A stretch of 64,000 nt of DNA from CAVZVZ01 sp963778895 (lineage in GTDB: Bacteria; Actinomycetota; Acidimicrobiia; Acidimicrobiales; Acidimicrobilacustridaceae), in the NCBI GenBank assembly GCA_963778895.1, contig CAVZVZ010000004.1:73095-137094 (forward strand), read 5' to 3'. Made by a program: the position numbers and the translations under genes. Under the pieces are notes generated by a model, which worked only from the letters and a program-made list of their open reading frames with translations, was not told the origin of the DNA and ran no database searches. Each line of letters begins with the position of its first letter. Positions within the stretch are counted from its first letter, which is position 1. Shown here piece after piece: positions 1 through 8,723 of this stretch.

Positions 1-479
1 CGATCCTTTATCGCGTGACCAAGGAGAACGCGACGAAGGTCTACGAGAACGTCGGCACCGACTTCACCACCGCGATCATCCGCCCGTCCGCAGCGCGCGT
101 GCATCCGGACCGAGTTCACGAGCCGCAACCTGGTCGACGCCTCGACCGCGAACTGGCCCGAGATCTCCGACGGCATCGCCGACTGCATGCGCAAGAAGAT
201 CAACCCGCCGCGGCATCACGCTCGAGGACTTCCAGCTTCGTGACGTGCGACTGAGCGCGCAGGTGTCGCAGGCGATCGAGGCAAGCGTCGCCGCGAGCGA
301 AACGCAGGGCAACCAGCTGAGCGACGCCTACCTCGCAGTTCGCCTACATCCAGGCGCTGCGGGCCTTCGCCAACTCGAACGGACCCGTCACCCTCGTCCT
401 GCCGAGCGGCAACGGCACCGGCAGCGACGTGCAGCCGGTGATCCCCGTGACTCCGGGCGGCACGAGCACGACCCCCTGA
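1..479 (+). pseudogene. SPFH/band-7 (prohibitin-type) protein, C-terminal part, frameshifted
   Basis: This is the 3' end of a gene entering from the left edge. Reading through three one-base indels (near 105, 207 and 335) gives an SPFH/band-7 C-terminal domain with the segments NVGTDFTTAIIRP, EFTSRNLVDAS and GITLEDFQLRDVRLS, typical of prohibitin-like membrane scaffold proteins. It then runs into a helical region (QVSQAIEASVAASETQGNQL, near 250-330) and a Gly/Ser/Thr-rich tail ending at the TGA at 477. SPFH proteins oligomerise on the cytoplasmic membrane and organise proteases or lipid domains; which one this is cannot be told without the N-terminus. The indels probably reflect sequence errors, because similarity continues on both sides of each. 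The family call is secure, the specific role unknown. Confidence 0.75.
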
Positions 480-487
480 CTCCGGTC

Positions 488-1312
488 TCAGCGGCGTTCC
501 CGCCCCCGTTGAAGAGCGCTCTTTCCGCAGGCCACAGGCCTCCCGGGTGCTTGATGTGTCACTCGGCACACTCTCCGCGGCCGCGCTAAGGTCCGCCCGG
601 CGAGGGGGCCGCTGAAGGGGGCAATGCGTTGAGCTACGACTCGGTCGAACCGATCGTTCTCGCGGGAATCGCGTCGGCGATGCTGTTCCCGTGGCGCGTC
701 GTGACGCGTCGAAAGTGCACGAACTGTGGCGAGCGATCGGCGAAACGCGGCGCCGGTTGCGTGTGCCGACCACCGGAGGCGGCCTGAGCGCGCCGACCGC
801 ACAACCATGACGCGGATCGACTTCGAATGAGCGCCGTACCGCTCGAAGAACGGCGCCACGCCGTTGTCGCGTGGGTAGCCGCGTCCCTGCACGTTCAGGA
901 GGCGCACGGACGGAGCGGTGATCGGGTAGGGGCCCCAGTGCCAGGTGCCGCGCCACAGGTGCACGCAGCAACCGACCGGCACCCGGAAGGCACGAACCGT
1001 CTCGAGGTCGGCCTCGTCGTCGAACGAGACCGAAGCGGGCGCCACGACGATCAACGCATCGTGGTCGACCGGCATCAGCGTCTGGGTGTGGGTGTCGTGC
1101 CGATTGAGCAACGCGCAACGCAGACCGACCCGGCCCTCCTCCACCTCGTCACGGGTGTGGCTGATGTAGTTGACGCTGCCGTCGTTCCAGAGGAACTCGG
1201 CTTCGGCGACGTCGTGTTCGCTCCCCTCGTCCGACGGGAGCGCGCCGAAGGGCGCGAAGCCGGCGGGTGTCACCGGCTCGGCGGTGAGTACGATCGTGCG
1301 CAGCGACGGCAT
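488..1312 (-). CDS. Ureidoglycolate lyase family protein (AllA-like)
   Basis: Residues 1-170 match the ureidoglycolate lyase/AllA fold: VTPAGFAPFG near the N-terminus, the core HDTHTQTLMPVDHDALIVVA and the later GTWHWGPYPI. AllA-type enzymes release urea from ureidoglycolate in allantoin breakdown. No other allantoin gene is visible here, so a related small-molecule lyase is equally possible. Family members are about 160-170 residues, but this frame stays open for 274. A one-base slip near 835 would put a more family-like ending (SFEVDPRHG) in frame, and the extra 100 residues (488-800) look like out-of-frame coding of neighbouring sequence. The start ATG at 1312 sits 6 nt after a TAACCT -10 element, so a leaderless transcript is likely. 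Divergent from the cupin gene at 1337. Confidence 0.65.
   Translation of the reverse strand: MPSLRTIVLTAEPVTPAGFAPFGALPSDEGSEHDVAEAEFLWNDGSVNYISHTRDEVEEGRVGLRCALLNRHDTHTQTLMPVDHDALIVVAPASVSFDDEADLETVRAFRVPVGCCVHLWRGTWHWGPYPITAPSVRLLNVQGRGYPRDNGVAPFFERYGAHSKSIRVMVVRSARSGRLRWSAHATGAAFRRSLATVRALSTRHDAPREQHRRRDSRENDRFDRVVAQRIAPFSGPLAGRTLARPRRVCRVTHQAPGRPVACGKSALQRGRERR
629..787 (+). CDS. Small membrane-anchored protein with zinc-ribbon-like cysteines
   Basis: A 52-codon frame starting with TTG at 629, preceded by a good Shine-Dalgarno site (GAAGGGGG, 614-621). The product has a short hydrophobic N-terminal segment (IVLAGIASAMLF), then a basic stretch followed by CTNCGE and a second CVC about ten residues later. 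This is a reduced zinc-ribbon-like pattern seen in many tiny actinobacterial proteins. It lies between the SPFH gene and the oppositely oriented ureidoglycolate lyase gene, and overlaps the unaligned C-terminal extension of the latter, which supports that extension being spurious. I do not recognise a named family. The evidence is the ribosome site, length and cysteine pattern only, so this could be chance. Confidence 0.4.
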   Translation: MSYDSVEPIVLAGIASAMLFPWRVVTRRKCTNCGERSAKRGAGCVCRPPEAA

Positions 1313-1336
1313 CGCTCGAGGTTAGAGGGGGCCAGG

Positions 1337-1720
1337 ATGGACGTGCGCTCGATCGAAGAAGTGGCACCGGTGATCGAACACAACGGCACGGTCCCCGTGT
1401 GGTGGTTGGTCGAGCCGCGCGAGATGCTCGCCATCACCAAGGGCGGACACCTCGAACTGGTGAGCGAGTTCGAGGTCGCGGGCGGCGGCGAGGTCGATCC
1501 GCACAGCCATCCCACCCACGAGTTCTATTACGTCACGTCGGGCCGCGGCCTGATGACGATCGCCGGCGAGGAACGCGAGATCCAGCAGGGCGACCTGGTG
1601 CACATCCCGCCGAACGAGATGCACAGCCTGCGCCCGGTGAGCGACCACGCGTCGATCCATTGCTTCTGCTTCGCCGTGGGCCTCCCCGACGCCGGACCGG
1701 TCGACTACACGAATCACTGA
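1337..1720 (+). CDS. Single-domain cupin protein
   Basis: A 127-residue cupin_2 protein. Cupin motif 1 is VDPHSHPTHEFYYVTSGRG (metal-binding His-His-Glu) and motif 2 is GDLVHIPPNEMHSL (third His). Such small cupins bind a divalent metal and act as isomerases, dioxygenases, ureidoglycine aminohydrolase-like enzymes or sensors; the sequence does not decide. The ATG at 1337 was chosen over upstream frames because it follows a GAGGGGG ribosome site and begins the conserved domain. The gene is divergent from the ureidoglycolate lyase-like gene (24 bp between starts) and its stop overlaps the convergent RraA-type gene by a few bases, so the three may belong to one small-molecule pathway. Confidence 0.75.
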   Translation: MDVRSIEEVAPVIEHNGTVPVWWLVEPREMLAITKGGHLELVSEFEVAGGGEVDPHSHPTHEFYYVTSGRGLMTIAGEEREIQQGDLVHIPPNEMHSLRPVSDHASIHCFCFAVGLPDAGPVDYTNH

Positions 1721-2344
1721 ACCGGGCCGCGCTCGATCGGCGAGTCGTCGAGGCCCAGCAGCTCGACGGTGGTCGAGCCGGCCTCGAGCGCCGCGAACAT
1801 CGTGTCCTCGTTGCGCGCGCGGGTCTGCGCCGCGGCGAACGACCGCGTCGGCGTCGGCCTCGGGCACGACGACCATGCCGTCACGATCGGCCACGACCCA
1901 GTCGCCCGCGCGCGATCTCGACCTCGCCCCACCGAGCGGTGACCGATTCGGCCCGGTTGTGACTTGCTGGCGCCGGGCAGCGCCGTGCCGCGCGCGAAGG
2001 CGGGGAACCGCCGGCGTTCGATGGCAGTCGACGTCGCGGATGCACCCGTCGATCACCAGACCCGGACGACACCTCGCGCCTGAGCCGCGACGGTGAGGAC
2101 CTCGCCCCAGTACCCGAACCCGTGCACACCGGCGACGTCGACCACCAACACGTCACCGGCGCCGCGCGCGGGCCACGGCGACGTGGATGCCCAGGTTGTC
2201 GCCGCCCGTGCAGTGCACGGGCAACGCCCGGCCGGCCACCGCGGCGCCGGGCCACATGGGCCGGGCGGGTCGGTGAGCCGGTGACGCGCCACATTCGCCC
2301 AAGCGTGGCCGTGCCCAACTCGAGCAGACGTCTCGCGCGTTCAC
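1714..2344 (-). pseudogene. RraA-family protein (HMG/CHA aldolase-like), frameshifted
   Basis: Joining frames across several one-base indels (near 1830, 1905-1915, 1970-2035, 2070, 2170 and 2290-2335) gives an RraA-type protein of about 205 residues: LLELGTATLGECG at the N-terminus, then GDNLGIHVAVARA, the core GDVLVVDVAGV and GLVIDGCIRDVD, and the tail NEDTMFAALEAGSTTVEL. The Gly-x-x-x-Asp-Gly-x-x-Arg-Asp segment is the active-site signature of the 4-hydroxy-4-methyl-2-oxoglutarate / 4-carboxy-4-hydroxy-2-oxoadipate aldolase branch; other members are RNase E inhibitors or of unknown role. The GTG start (2344) overlaps the stop of the upstream aldolase/dehydrogenase gene, so the two are translationally coupled. 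Indels are likely sequence errors. Confidence 0.7.
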
Positions 2345-4318
2345 ACCACCATCGCTCGTTGCCGCCGTCGATCGGTATCTGCGCACCGGTGGTGACCCGG
2401 AACGCGTCGGTGCAGAGCGCGAGCACCACACGCGGCCACGTCGGCCGAGGTGATCTCGGCCCCGAGCAGATTCCGACGCTTGTACTGGTCGACGGTGAGC
2501 CCGTACCGCTCGGCCCGCGCCGCGATGATCTCGTCGGTCCACAGGTTGGTGTCGAACACGGCATCGGGATGCACCGCGTTGACCCGGATGCCCGCGTCGG
2601 CCCACTCGAGCGCGGCGACCCGCGCCAGCTGCATCAGCGCGGCCTTCGAGGCCGAGTAGGCCCCGGCGCCCATTCCGGGAGCGGGCACGTTCTTCGAACC
2701 GACGACCACCACTCGCCCACCCAGCGGGGGCGTGCGCGAGCGGGGTGTAGAGCAGGCTCAGCAGGTGGGCGGCGGCCTCGAGGTTGACCGCCATCGTCGT
2801 GCGCCACACCGACGCCTCGTAGTCGGCGATGGCGGCGCTCTCCGGGAAGACCCCCGCCGAGATGACGGCGATGTCGATGCCGCCGAACTGCTCGACCGTG
2901 CGCGCCACCGCGGCGGCCTGCTCGTCGGCGTCGGTCACGTCGACCACCTGGCCCATCCAGCCGGCGGCATCGAACGTGTCGGCCGACGTCGTCGGTCCGA
3001 TCGAACCCGACCACGCACGCGCCCTTGGCCAACAGCGCCGCGGCACACGCCCGCCCGATGCCCGAGGCCGCGCCGGTCACGACCGCGACCTGCCCGGCCA
3101 GCTCGGGCGGCGGTCCGGCGCGCTGGATCTTGGCTTGCTCGAGCGCCCAGTACTCCATGTCGAACAGATCAGTCGCGGGCAGCGCTCGGTAACCACCGAG
3201 ATGGTCTTCGGCTCGCTGCAACACCGGGAAGGTGTGGCGATAGATGTCGGCGGCGATCCGCGCATCCTTGATCGTCGCGCCGAACGTGAGCATGCCGAGC
3301 TCCGGGTCGAGCACGACGCGCGGCGCCGGGTCGAGATCGGTGATCTCGGTGCGGGCTCGCTCGCGATGGGCATCCACGTAGTCCTCGATAGGCCCGGGCG
3401 TACGCGTCGACGTCGCGCCCGACGAGCGGCACCGACTTGGTCCGGATCACATGATCCGGCGTCAGCGGGCCACGAGTGGCGAGATCGGCCAGGTCTGCCC
3501 GGCGCACGAACTCCATGACGCTCGGGGCCGTCGTCGCGTTGCATGACCATCGCCCGGCCGGCCGCGGCGGAGACTCCGGGCCCGGAGCGCGAGCAGGTCT
3601 TCGCGATGACCGACGGCGCCACGGCGGTCGCCCGCGCCGGCTGTCGGGGCGTTCTGATCGAGCCACGCCTCGGCATCGGAGATCAGCTCCACGTGGCGTG
3701 CGTAGGCCTCGGCCGACGTCGCTCCGAACGTGAACAGCCCGTGGTTGAGCAGGACCATGCCGATGACGCCGTCCGGTCGCCGCCGGCCAGGTCTCCCGCA
3801 CGGCGCAGGCCAGTTCGAAGCCCGGCATCACGTAGGGCACGATCACGACCCGGTCACCGAAGACCGATCGCACGACCGCTTCGCCGTCGGCGAGGTTGGT
3901 GAGCGTGATGATCACGTCGGCGTGGCTGTGCTGCACCGCCGGATACGGCAGCAGCGCATGCAGCAGGGTCTCCACCGACGGGCTGGGCGCCGTCGGATCG
4001 AAGCGCGCCCCGTCGAGCTCGCGCATCATGTCCGGGTCGCTCAGTACTTCGAGGCGACTCAACCGTTGGACACGCGCCGAGATCCAACGCCGTGAGCCCG
4101 CGGGCCTCGATCGTCGCCATGTCCCAGCCCGAACCCTTGACGTAGAGGGCGGGCACGACATCGCCGGTGATGTCGTCGTACGGCGCCTTGACCGACGAGT
4201 TGCCGCCACCGTGCAGGACGAGCGACGAATCGGACCCGATCAGTCGGGTGCAGTAGACGCATTCCTCGACCGGACCCTCGTGGGCCGCGGCGTCCGCGGC
4301 AACCCATCGACTCTTCAT
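2341..4318 (-). pseudogene. Bifunctional class II aldolase / short-chain dehydrogenase (RhaD-type), frameshifted
   Basis: An approximately 656-residue fusion. The N-terminal half is a class II (RhaD/FucA-type) aldolase: LHGGGNSSVKA and LYVKGSGWDMATIEA near residues 35-70, and the zinc ligands in AVQHSHADVI (about 145) and LLNHGLFTFG (about 210). The C-terminal half is a short-chain dehydrogenase: VTGAASGIGRACAA (NAD-binding), an AYSASKAALMQLARVA active-site Tyr-x-x-x-Lys and an ending GAQIPIDGGNE. Such fusions cleave rhamnulose-1-phosphate and oxidise the lactaldehyde formed. No rhamnose isomerase or kinase is visible nearby, and the partner here is an RraA-type aldolase, so another substrate is possible. 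At least six one-base indels interrupt the frame (for example near 2420, 2725, 3015, 3395, 3535 and 4070). Start at 4318 follows TAGATT by 9 nt. Confidence 0.75.
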
Positions 4319-4343
4319 CGCCGCTGGAATCTAGGCGCTGGAC

Positions 4344-4821
4344 TCAGGCCGATCTGGGCGACGTGCTCCGGAGGTCGTGCGCCCGCGCCGTACGGCGTCG
4401 AAGGCCGCCGTCGAGCTCGCGCAGCTGTTCACGGCTCAGGTGGTCGAGCAGGTGACGGCGAACGCCGTCGACGTGCACGGGCGCCGCCTTCTCGAGCATG
4501 GCCATGCCTTCGTCGCGTGAGCACGGCCAGCACGACCCGCCGGTCCTCGGTGCTCGGCTCGCGGGTGACGAAGCCCCGTGCGACGAGCCCGTCGAGTCGA
4601 CGGGTGAGCCCGCCCGGGGTGAGGTGCAGGCGGCGGGCCAGATCGCACATCCGCAGCCGCCGATCGGGCGCCTCGGACAGCACGACGAGGACGCCGTAGT
4701 CGCCCTCGGTCAGGTCGAACTGCTCGGTCAGCTCGGTCTCCAGGGACGCCCGCACGTCCGAGAAGACCTCGACCAGCCCGCGCCAGGCCTGCATCTCCTC
4801 GTCGTCGAGCCAATCAGTCAT
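4344..4821 (-). pseudogene. MarR-family transcriptional regulator, one frameshift
   Basis: A winged-helix MarR regulator: dimerisation helix LVEVFSDVRASLETELTEQF, recognition helix MCDLARRLHLTPGGLTRRLD and wing FVTREPSTEDRRVVLAVLT. A single indel near 4515 separates this from the C-terminal dimer helices (DEGMAMLEKAAP, HLLDHLSREQLREL), which continue to a TGA at 4344. The start is placed at 4821 rather than 4830: TAGGAT lies 7 nt upstream, the spacing seen at many leaderless starts in this window, whereas 4830 falls against the -10 element. It lies directly upstream of the aldolase/dehydrogenase and RraA genes on the same strand and probably regulates them. Confidence 0.75.
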
Positions 4822-4944
4822 GGCGGCCATCCTAGGTCAGGCACTTTCTCCCTCAAATGTTGCTAGGCGGAATAGTTGTGGTCTCAAGGAAGTTGGAGAG
4901 GGCAATCGCAATCGCTGGAAGGCGCAACCCAGGAAGGCACTCCC

Positions 4945-5488
4945 ATGGCAGATCTCTCCCAGCTCACCCCCGGCGTATGGAACGTCGACACCTCCCACTC
5001 CCAGGTCGGCTTCGTGGCCCGACACCTCATGATCGCGAAGGTCCGCGGCCAGTTCCGCACCTTCTCCGGCTCGATCACCGTCGCGGACAACCCGCTCGAG
5101 TCGACGGTGCAGGCCGACGTGGACCTCGTCCTCGGTCGACACCGGTGACGCCGGACGCGACGAGCACCTGCGCAGCGCCGACTTCTTCCAGGTGGACCAA
5201 CACCCGCAGATGACCTTCGTCAGCACCGGGGTCAAGGAGGACGGCGACGACTACCTGCTGTTCGGCGACCTCTCGATCAACGGCACCAGCCGACAGGTCG
5301 AGTTCTCGCTCGAGTTCGACGGCGTGACCGGGGATCCTTGGGGCGGCACCCGCGCCGGCTTCACCGCTCAGACCGAGATCAACCGCAAGGACTGGGGCAT
5401 CGAGTGGAACGCGGCCCTCGAGACCGGCGGTGTGGTCGTCGGCGACAAGGTGAAGATCCAGCTCGACATCGAAGCCGTCAAGGCCTAA
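4945..5488 (+). pseudogene. YceI-family lipocalin-like protein, one frameshift
   Basis: A YceI-like polyisoprenoid-binding protein of about 180 residues: PGVWNVDTSHSQVGFVARHL at the N-terminus, VRGQFRTFSGSITV, then, after a one-base indel near 5130, DEHLRSADFFQVDQHPQMTF, LFGDLSINGTSRQVEF and a C-terminal strand ending in KVKIQLDIEAVKA. YceI proteins are eight-stranded barrels that bind isoprenoid or lipid molecules. There is no signal peptide, as usual for actinobacterial members, so it is likely cytoplasmic. The ATG at 4945 has an AGGAAGG ribosome site (4931-4937). It is convergent with soxR, with a strong hairpin between. Confidence 0.85.
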
Positions 5489-5509
5489 CCGCTAGGGCTC
5501 GGAGCGAGT

Positions 5510-5544
5510 GGGCCGGTCACCGATCAAGTATCGGGGACCGGCCC
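5510..5544. terminator. Strong hairpin between convergent yceI-like gene and soxR
   Basis: GGGCCGGTC pairs with GACCGGCCC over nine perfect base pairs, followed by one A/G mismatch, five more pairs (CCGAT/ATCGG) and a CAAGT loop. It lies just after the YceI stop and covers the corrected soxR stop (5517-5519), so it can serve both directions. There is no U-tract, as is common for actinobacterial terminators. Confidence 0.6.
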
Positions 5545-5953
5545 CTCGTTCGCGCCGCACGGTCACCTGGGTTGTACAACGCGCAGACCGCAACGAGAGA
5601 CACCCACATCCGATGCAGCTGGTGAGCTGATCGCGCAGACGCACGAGCTCTGCGATGCGTTCGTCGAGCAACGGCTGCCAGCTCTTCGACAGGCGCTCCC
5701 AGTCGGCCTTGGTCGGTGTACGTCCACGCGGCAGGGTCTGCATCGCGGCCTTGATCTCGCGCAAGGAGAGACCCACGGTCTGGGCGGAACCGATGAAGGC
5801 CACCCGCCGCATCACCTCACGGTGGTACCGACGCTGACCGCCGTCGGTCCGTTCCGAGTCGATGAGGCCCTCGTCCTCGTAGAACCGCAGCGCGGAAGCC
5901 GCCACGCCGGCCCGCTCCGCCACCTCACCGATCGTGAGCCAGGTGTCGGTCAT
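5517..5953 (-). pseudogene. soxR: SoxR, redox-sensing [2Fe-2S] MerR-family activator (one missing base)
   Basis: An MerR-type helix-turn-helix (TIGEVAERAGVAASALRFYE) and dimerisation helix lead to CIGCGCLSLRS. As written the frame then diverges, but restoring one base near 5590 gives the fourth cysteine followed by ALYNPGDRA and a stop at 5517. The cysteine pattern is then CX2CXCX5C, the [2Fe-2S] cluster site of SoxR, and the length is the expected 145 residues. SoxR senses redox-cycling compounds or superoxide and activates a promoter with an over-long spacer. The start ATG (5953) lies 7 nt after TATTCT, so the message is probably leaderless. Its operator lies in the divergent region at 5986-6003. 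Confidence 0.88.
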
Positions 5954-5981
5954 GAGCCGGAGAATATCTGGTCGGCAGGGC

Positions 5982-6012
5982 TTGACCTCAAGTTCACTTG
6001 AACTCTTATGTT
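5982..6012 (+). promoter_or_regulatory. SoxR box inside a 19-bp-spacer promoter
   Basis: The -35 TTGACC (5982-5987) and -10 TATGTT (6007-6012) are separated by 19 bp, the spacing that needs MerR-family activation. Within it CCTCAAGTTCACTTGAAC (5986-6003) matches the E. coli soxS box (as I recall it) at 15 of 18 positions. The transcription start would fall 6-7 nt later, at the ATG of the gene at 6019. This promoter therefore drives that gene, not soxR. Confidence 0.85.
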
Positions 6013-6018
6013 GCCGGC

Positions 6019-7151
6019 ATGACGAAGATGCTCTCCGACACGGCGCTCGGCCAGGAGGTCGCCCGGTCGATCCGTCGACCGCGTCGCGACCCTGCCGATT
6101 CGTTCGTCCTCCACGCGCCGCTCGAGCTGATCGCACGGCTCGCGCTGTCTGCCCTACGTCGCACCCGATCACCGCGACGTGGCGCGGCTCCGACTCTTCT
6201 CGATCGCCGGTCAGTTCGACGCGTTCGGTCCTGCCGTGGACGAACCGCCGACGATCGACTTCGACACCCCGGAGCGCGCCGCGCAGCAGTTGGCCACCGC
6301 CATCGACGCCGGCGACCTCGAGCGCGTCGACTCCACCGCCGCATGGCTCGGGACGCACGTCGACGGCCACCAACTCGGGCCGTTGCTCGCCGACACCGTC
6401 GTGCCCCGACTCTCCGCCGCGGCGCACGGCTCGATACTGCTCTACCAGCTGCCTCGCATCGCGCCGAGGGGTGAGGTCACCACGGAGTTGCTCCGCCCCC
6501 TGGCGCGCGAACTGGCCCGCCATCCGACGTGGCGGATGAGCTGGACCGATCAGTTGTCGACGTGCGAGGTCGTCGACCCCGTTGCCGGCGACGGCCTGTT
6601 CGACTGCGCTCGCCGGCACGCCACGCTTCGGCGTCCCCGGAAGTGACTTCATCTTCCCGGTCATGGCACAGGTCGACGACAGCGGCGTCGCGGCCGACGT
6701 CCTCGGCGAGTCCGTCGAGCGGGTCGAGCTGGTCGACGGCGCCCGCGCCATCCTCCGCGCCGCGGCGTGGTCGATGCTCACCGAACCCGACACGTACGTG
6801 CCGTACGGGTGGACCCATTGCCTGACCCTCCCCCAGGCGGTGCTCGGCGTCGCCGGTAGCTGCTCGAGCCCACGGACGGCGTTGGCGGTGGCCGCGACCT
6901 ACGTGGTGGGCTTCCGGGCCGCATTCGCCACCGCACCGCTCGACGCCGACTTCACCCGACCGGCGCCGCCCCTCGAACTCGCGCCCGCCGACCTCGTCAC
7001 CACGCTGGCCAGCCGGGCCGCCGTTCACGCCGACGCCCATTTCGCCAAGTACACGCTGGCGTGCATCGACGCCGCCCACTTCGATCCGTCGTACGCACGG
7101 CTCTACCTGGCGGCCGCCGAGCGTCTCGCGGCCTTCTGGGACGGGCCCTGA
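6019..7151 (+). pseudogene. Unrecognised protein under SoxR control, two frameshifts
   Basis: About 377 residues once two one-base indels (near 6148 and 6608) are bridged. I do not recognise the family with confidence; a distant relation to questin-oxidase-like proteins is conceivable but unproven. It looks soluble and largely helical, with conserved-looking blocks DSFVLHAPLELIARLAL, LPYVAPDHRDVARLRLFS, ILLYQLPRIAP, ARELARHPTWRMSW and PYGWTHCLTLPQAVLGVAGS, plus a His-rich C-terminal helix (HADAHFAKYTLACIDAAHF). The ATG at 6019 lies 6 nt after the SoxR-dependent -10 and has no ribosome site, so it is likely leaderless. The SoxR operator is the only functional clue: a response to redox-cycling compounds. 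Its end overlaps the convergent hydrolase gene. Confidence 0.6.
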
Positions 7152-8663
7152 CTTACGACGGAACCGCGCGCGGCCTGGGCGTCGGAGACCATCTGGTCCC
7201 GGTCGGCCGGCAACACGAAACCGGCGGCGACGGCGGCGTCGGCCGCCGCGGTCACCTTGTCGACGTACTCCTGATGCGTCGGATACAGCGCGACAAGTGT
7301 CGCGGCATCGAACGGTGTCGTGCTCCCGAAGAGCGAGCAGATCACGCTCTCGCCCGGATCCGCCTCGCCACTCAACGACGAAATGGGTGCGTCGACGGCG
7401 GGCGTGCGGACGCCGCCGACGGCATTGCGGTGCTCGTCGCGCACGATGGCGCCGTTCACGACCTTGATCGGTTCGGCGTTCGGAGGCGCGGTTCCGTCGA
7501 CGATCCACCCATTGAGCGCCGCCAAGGCGCTGCGAATCAGGAACCGTTGGGGTCCGTTGTTCAACTCGCCGCACATCTGGTTGAAATTGACGTCGGTCGT
7601 CATGTCCCACTGCCGACCGGACTCGATGCCGTAGTCGGTCGTCCATTCGTCGGCGTGCGCCGTGCCGGCGAGCTCCCACGTACGCAAGCGGGCGGCGTCG
7701 GGCTGGCGTGCCGGGTAGAACCCGAGACCGAAGAGATCGGTCTCGGTCTCGGTCTGCATGACGGGATCGGTGATGTCGTCGCGAATCTGTGCGTTCTTCG
7801 GCATGCTCGGCGCGTCGGCGGAGATCACGGCGCCAGTACCGCCGCGACTGTGGATCAGGAAGCCGTCGTACATGTCCGACTCGGGTTGGATCGCGTTCAC
7901 ATAGGTGGTCATGCGGCCCGCCGACTGTGACTCGCCAGTGGCGATGAGACGCTGCACCGTGAGGCCGTCGAGCGGGTTCACGCCGTCCGGCTGGCGGATG
8001 GCCTGGCCCGCTTGCGAGAACATGTCGTAGGAGTAGCTGTCGCCGGGATGTTCGAGCGGCGCATACCGCTCGGGGTCCCATTCCTTCAGGGGCACGAGGG
8101 TGATGCCGGGGATGTCGATCTTCGGCCCACCGCCGACGACGCCGGTCGCTTGGGCCGAGACCCCCACGTACGCATAACCCTCGCGCAGGAGCTCATCCGC
8201 GAGCGAAGCCGAAGTCGGGATCCGCGTCCATGCCCGACGTGACGTTGAGCCACTCGACGATGACCGTGCCATTGAACTTGGCAGGATCGGTTGGCCGACG
8301 AACCAAGATCCGCGTCTCGTACGGCGCCGTCGTGGTCGGTGCGATCGACCACTTCCCGTCGGCCGTCCATTCACCTGCCTCCTGGTACGCGGTGGCCGTG
8401 CCCCGCATGAAGTACTCGTGTTCCTCATAGCCGTACTGGTCGGCCAATCGGGTCGGCATCGGGTTGAAGGGAAGGCCGTACTTGCCGCCCTCGATCGGGC
8501 CCGACACCAGTGGAACGGCGACGTTGACGCCGCGAGCCGAAGCGGAGACCGTCGTCGGAGTGCTCTTCGTTGCTGTGGTGGCGGACTTCGAGCTGCATCC
8601 CGCAGCCAGGACCACAACGACCAGTCCCGCAACGGTTGCGCGCAAGAAGATCCGGCTTCCCAT
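7103..8663 (-). pseudogene. Alpha/beta hydrolase-domain lipoprotein, one frameshift
   Basis: A secreted lipoprotein of about 520 residues. The N-terminus has a lipobox (VVVVLAAGC) followed by a Ser/Thr-rich linker, then an alpha/beta hydrolase domain of the bacterial type with PYETRILVRRPTDPAKFNGT and VIVEWLNVTSG. After a one-base indel near 8208 it continues with YAYVGVSAQATGV, the nucleophile elbow in RLIATGESQSAGRM and a late ELAGTAHADEW that may supply the catalytic His. Members are esterases or lipases of uncharacterised substrate, here tethered outside the membrane. Start 8663 follows an AGGGGG ribosome site. Convergent with the SoxR target gene, overlapping it by about 50 bp. Confidence 0.8.
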
Positions 8664-8723
8664 CGATTTCCCCCTGTGGCGACGAACCCGTGGACTGTAC
8701 GCGAGCGAGCGGCCGTACGGCCG

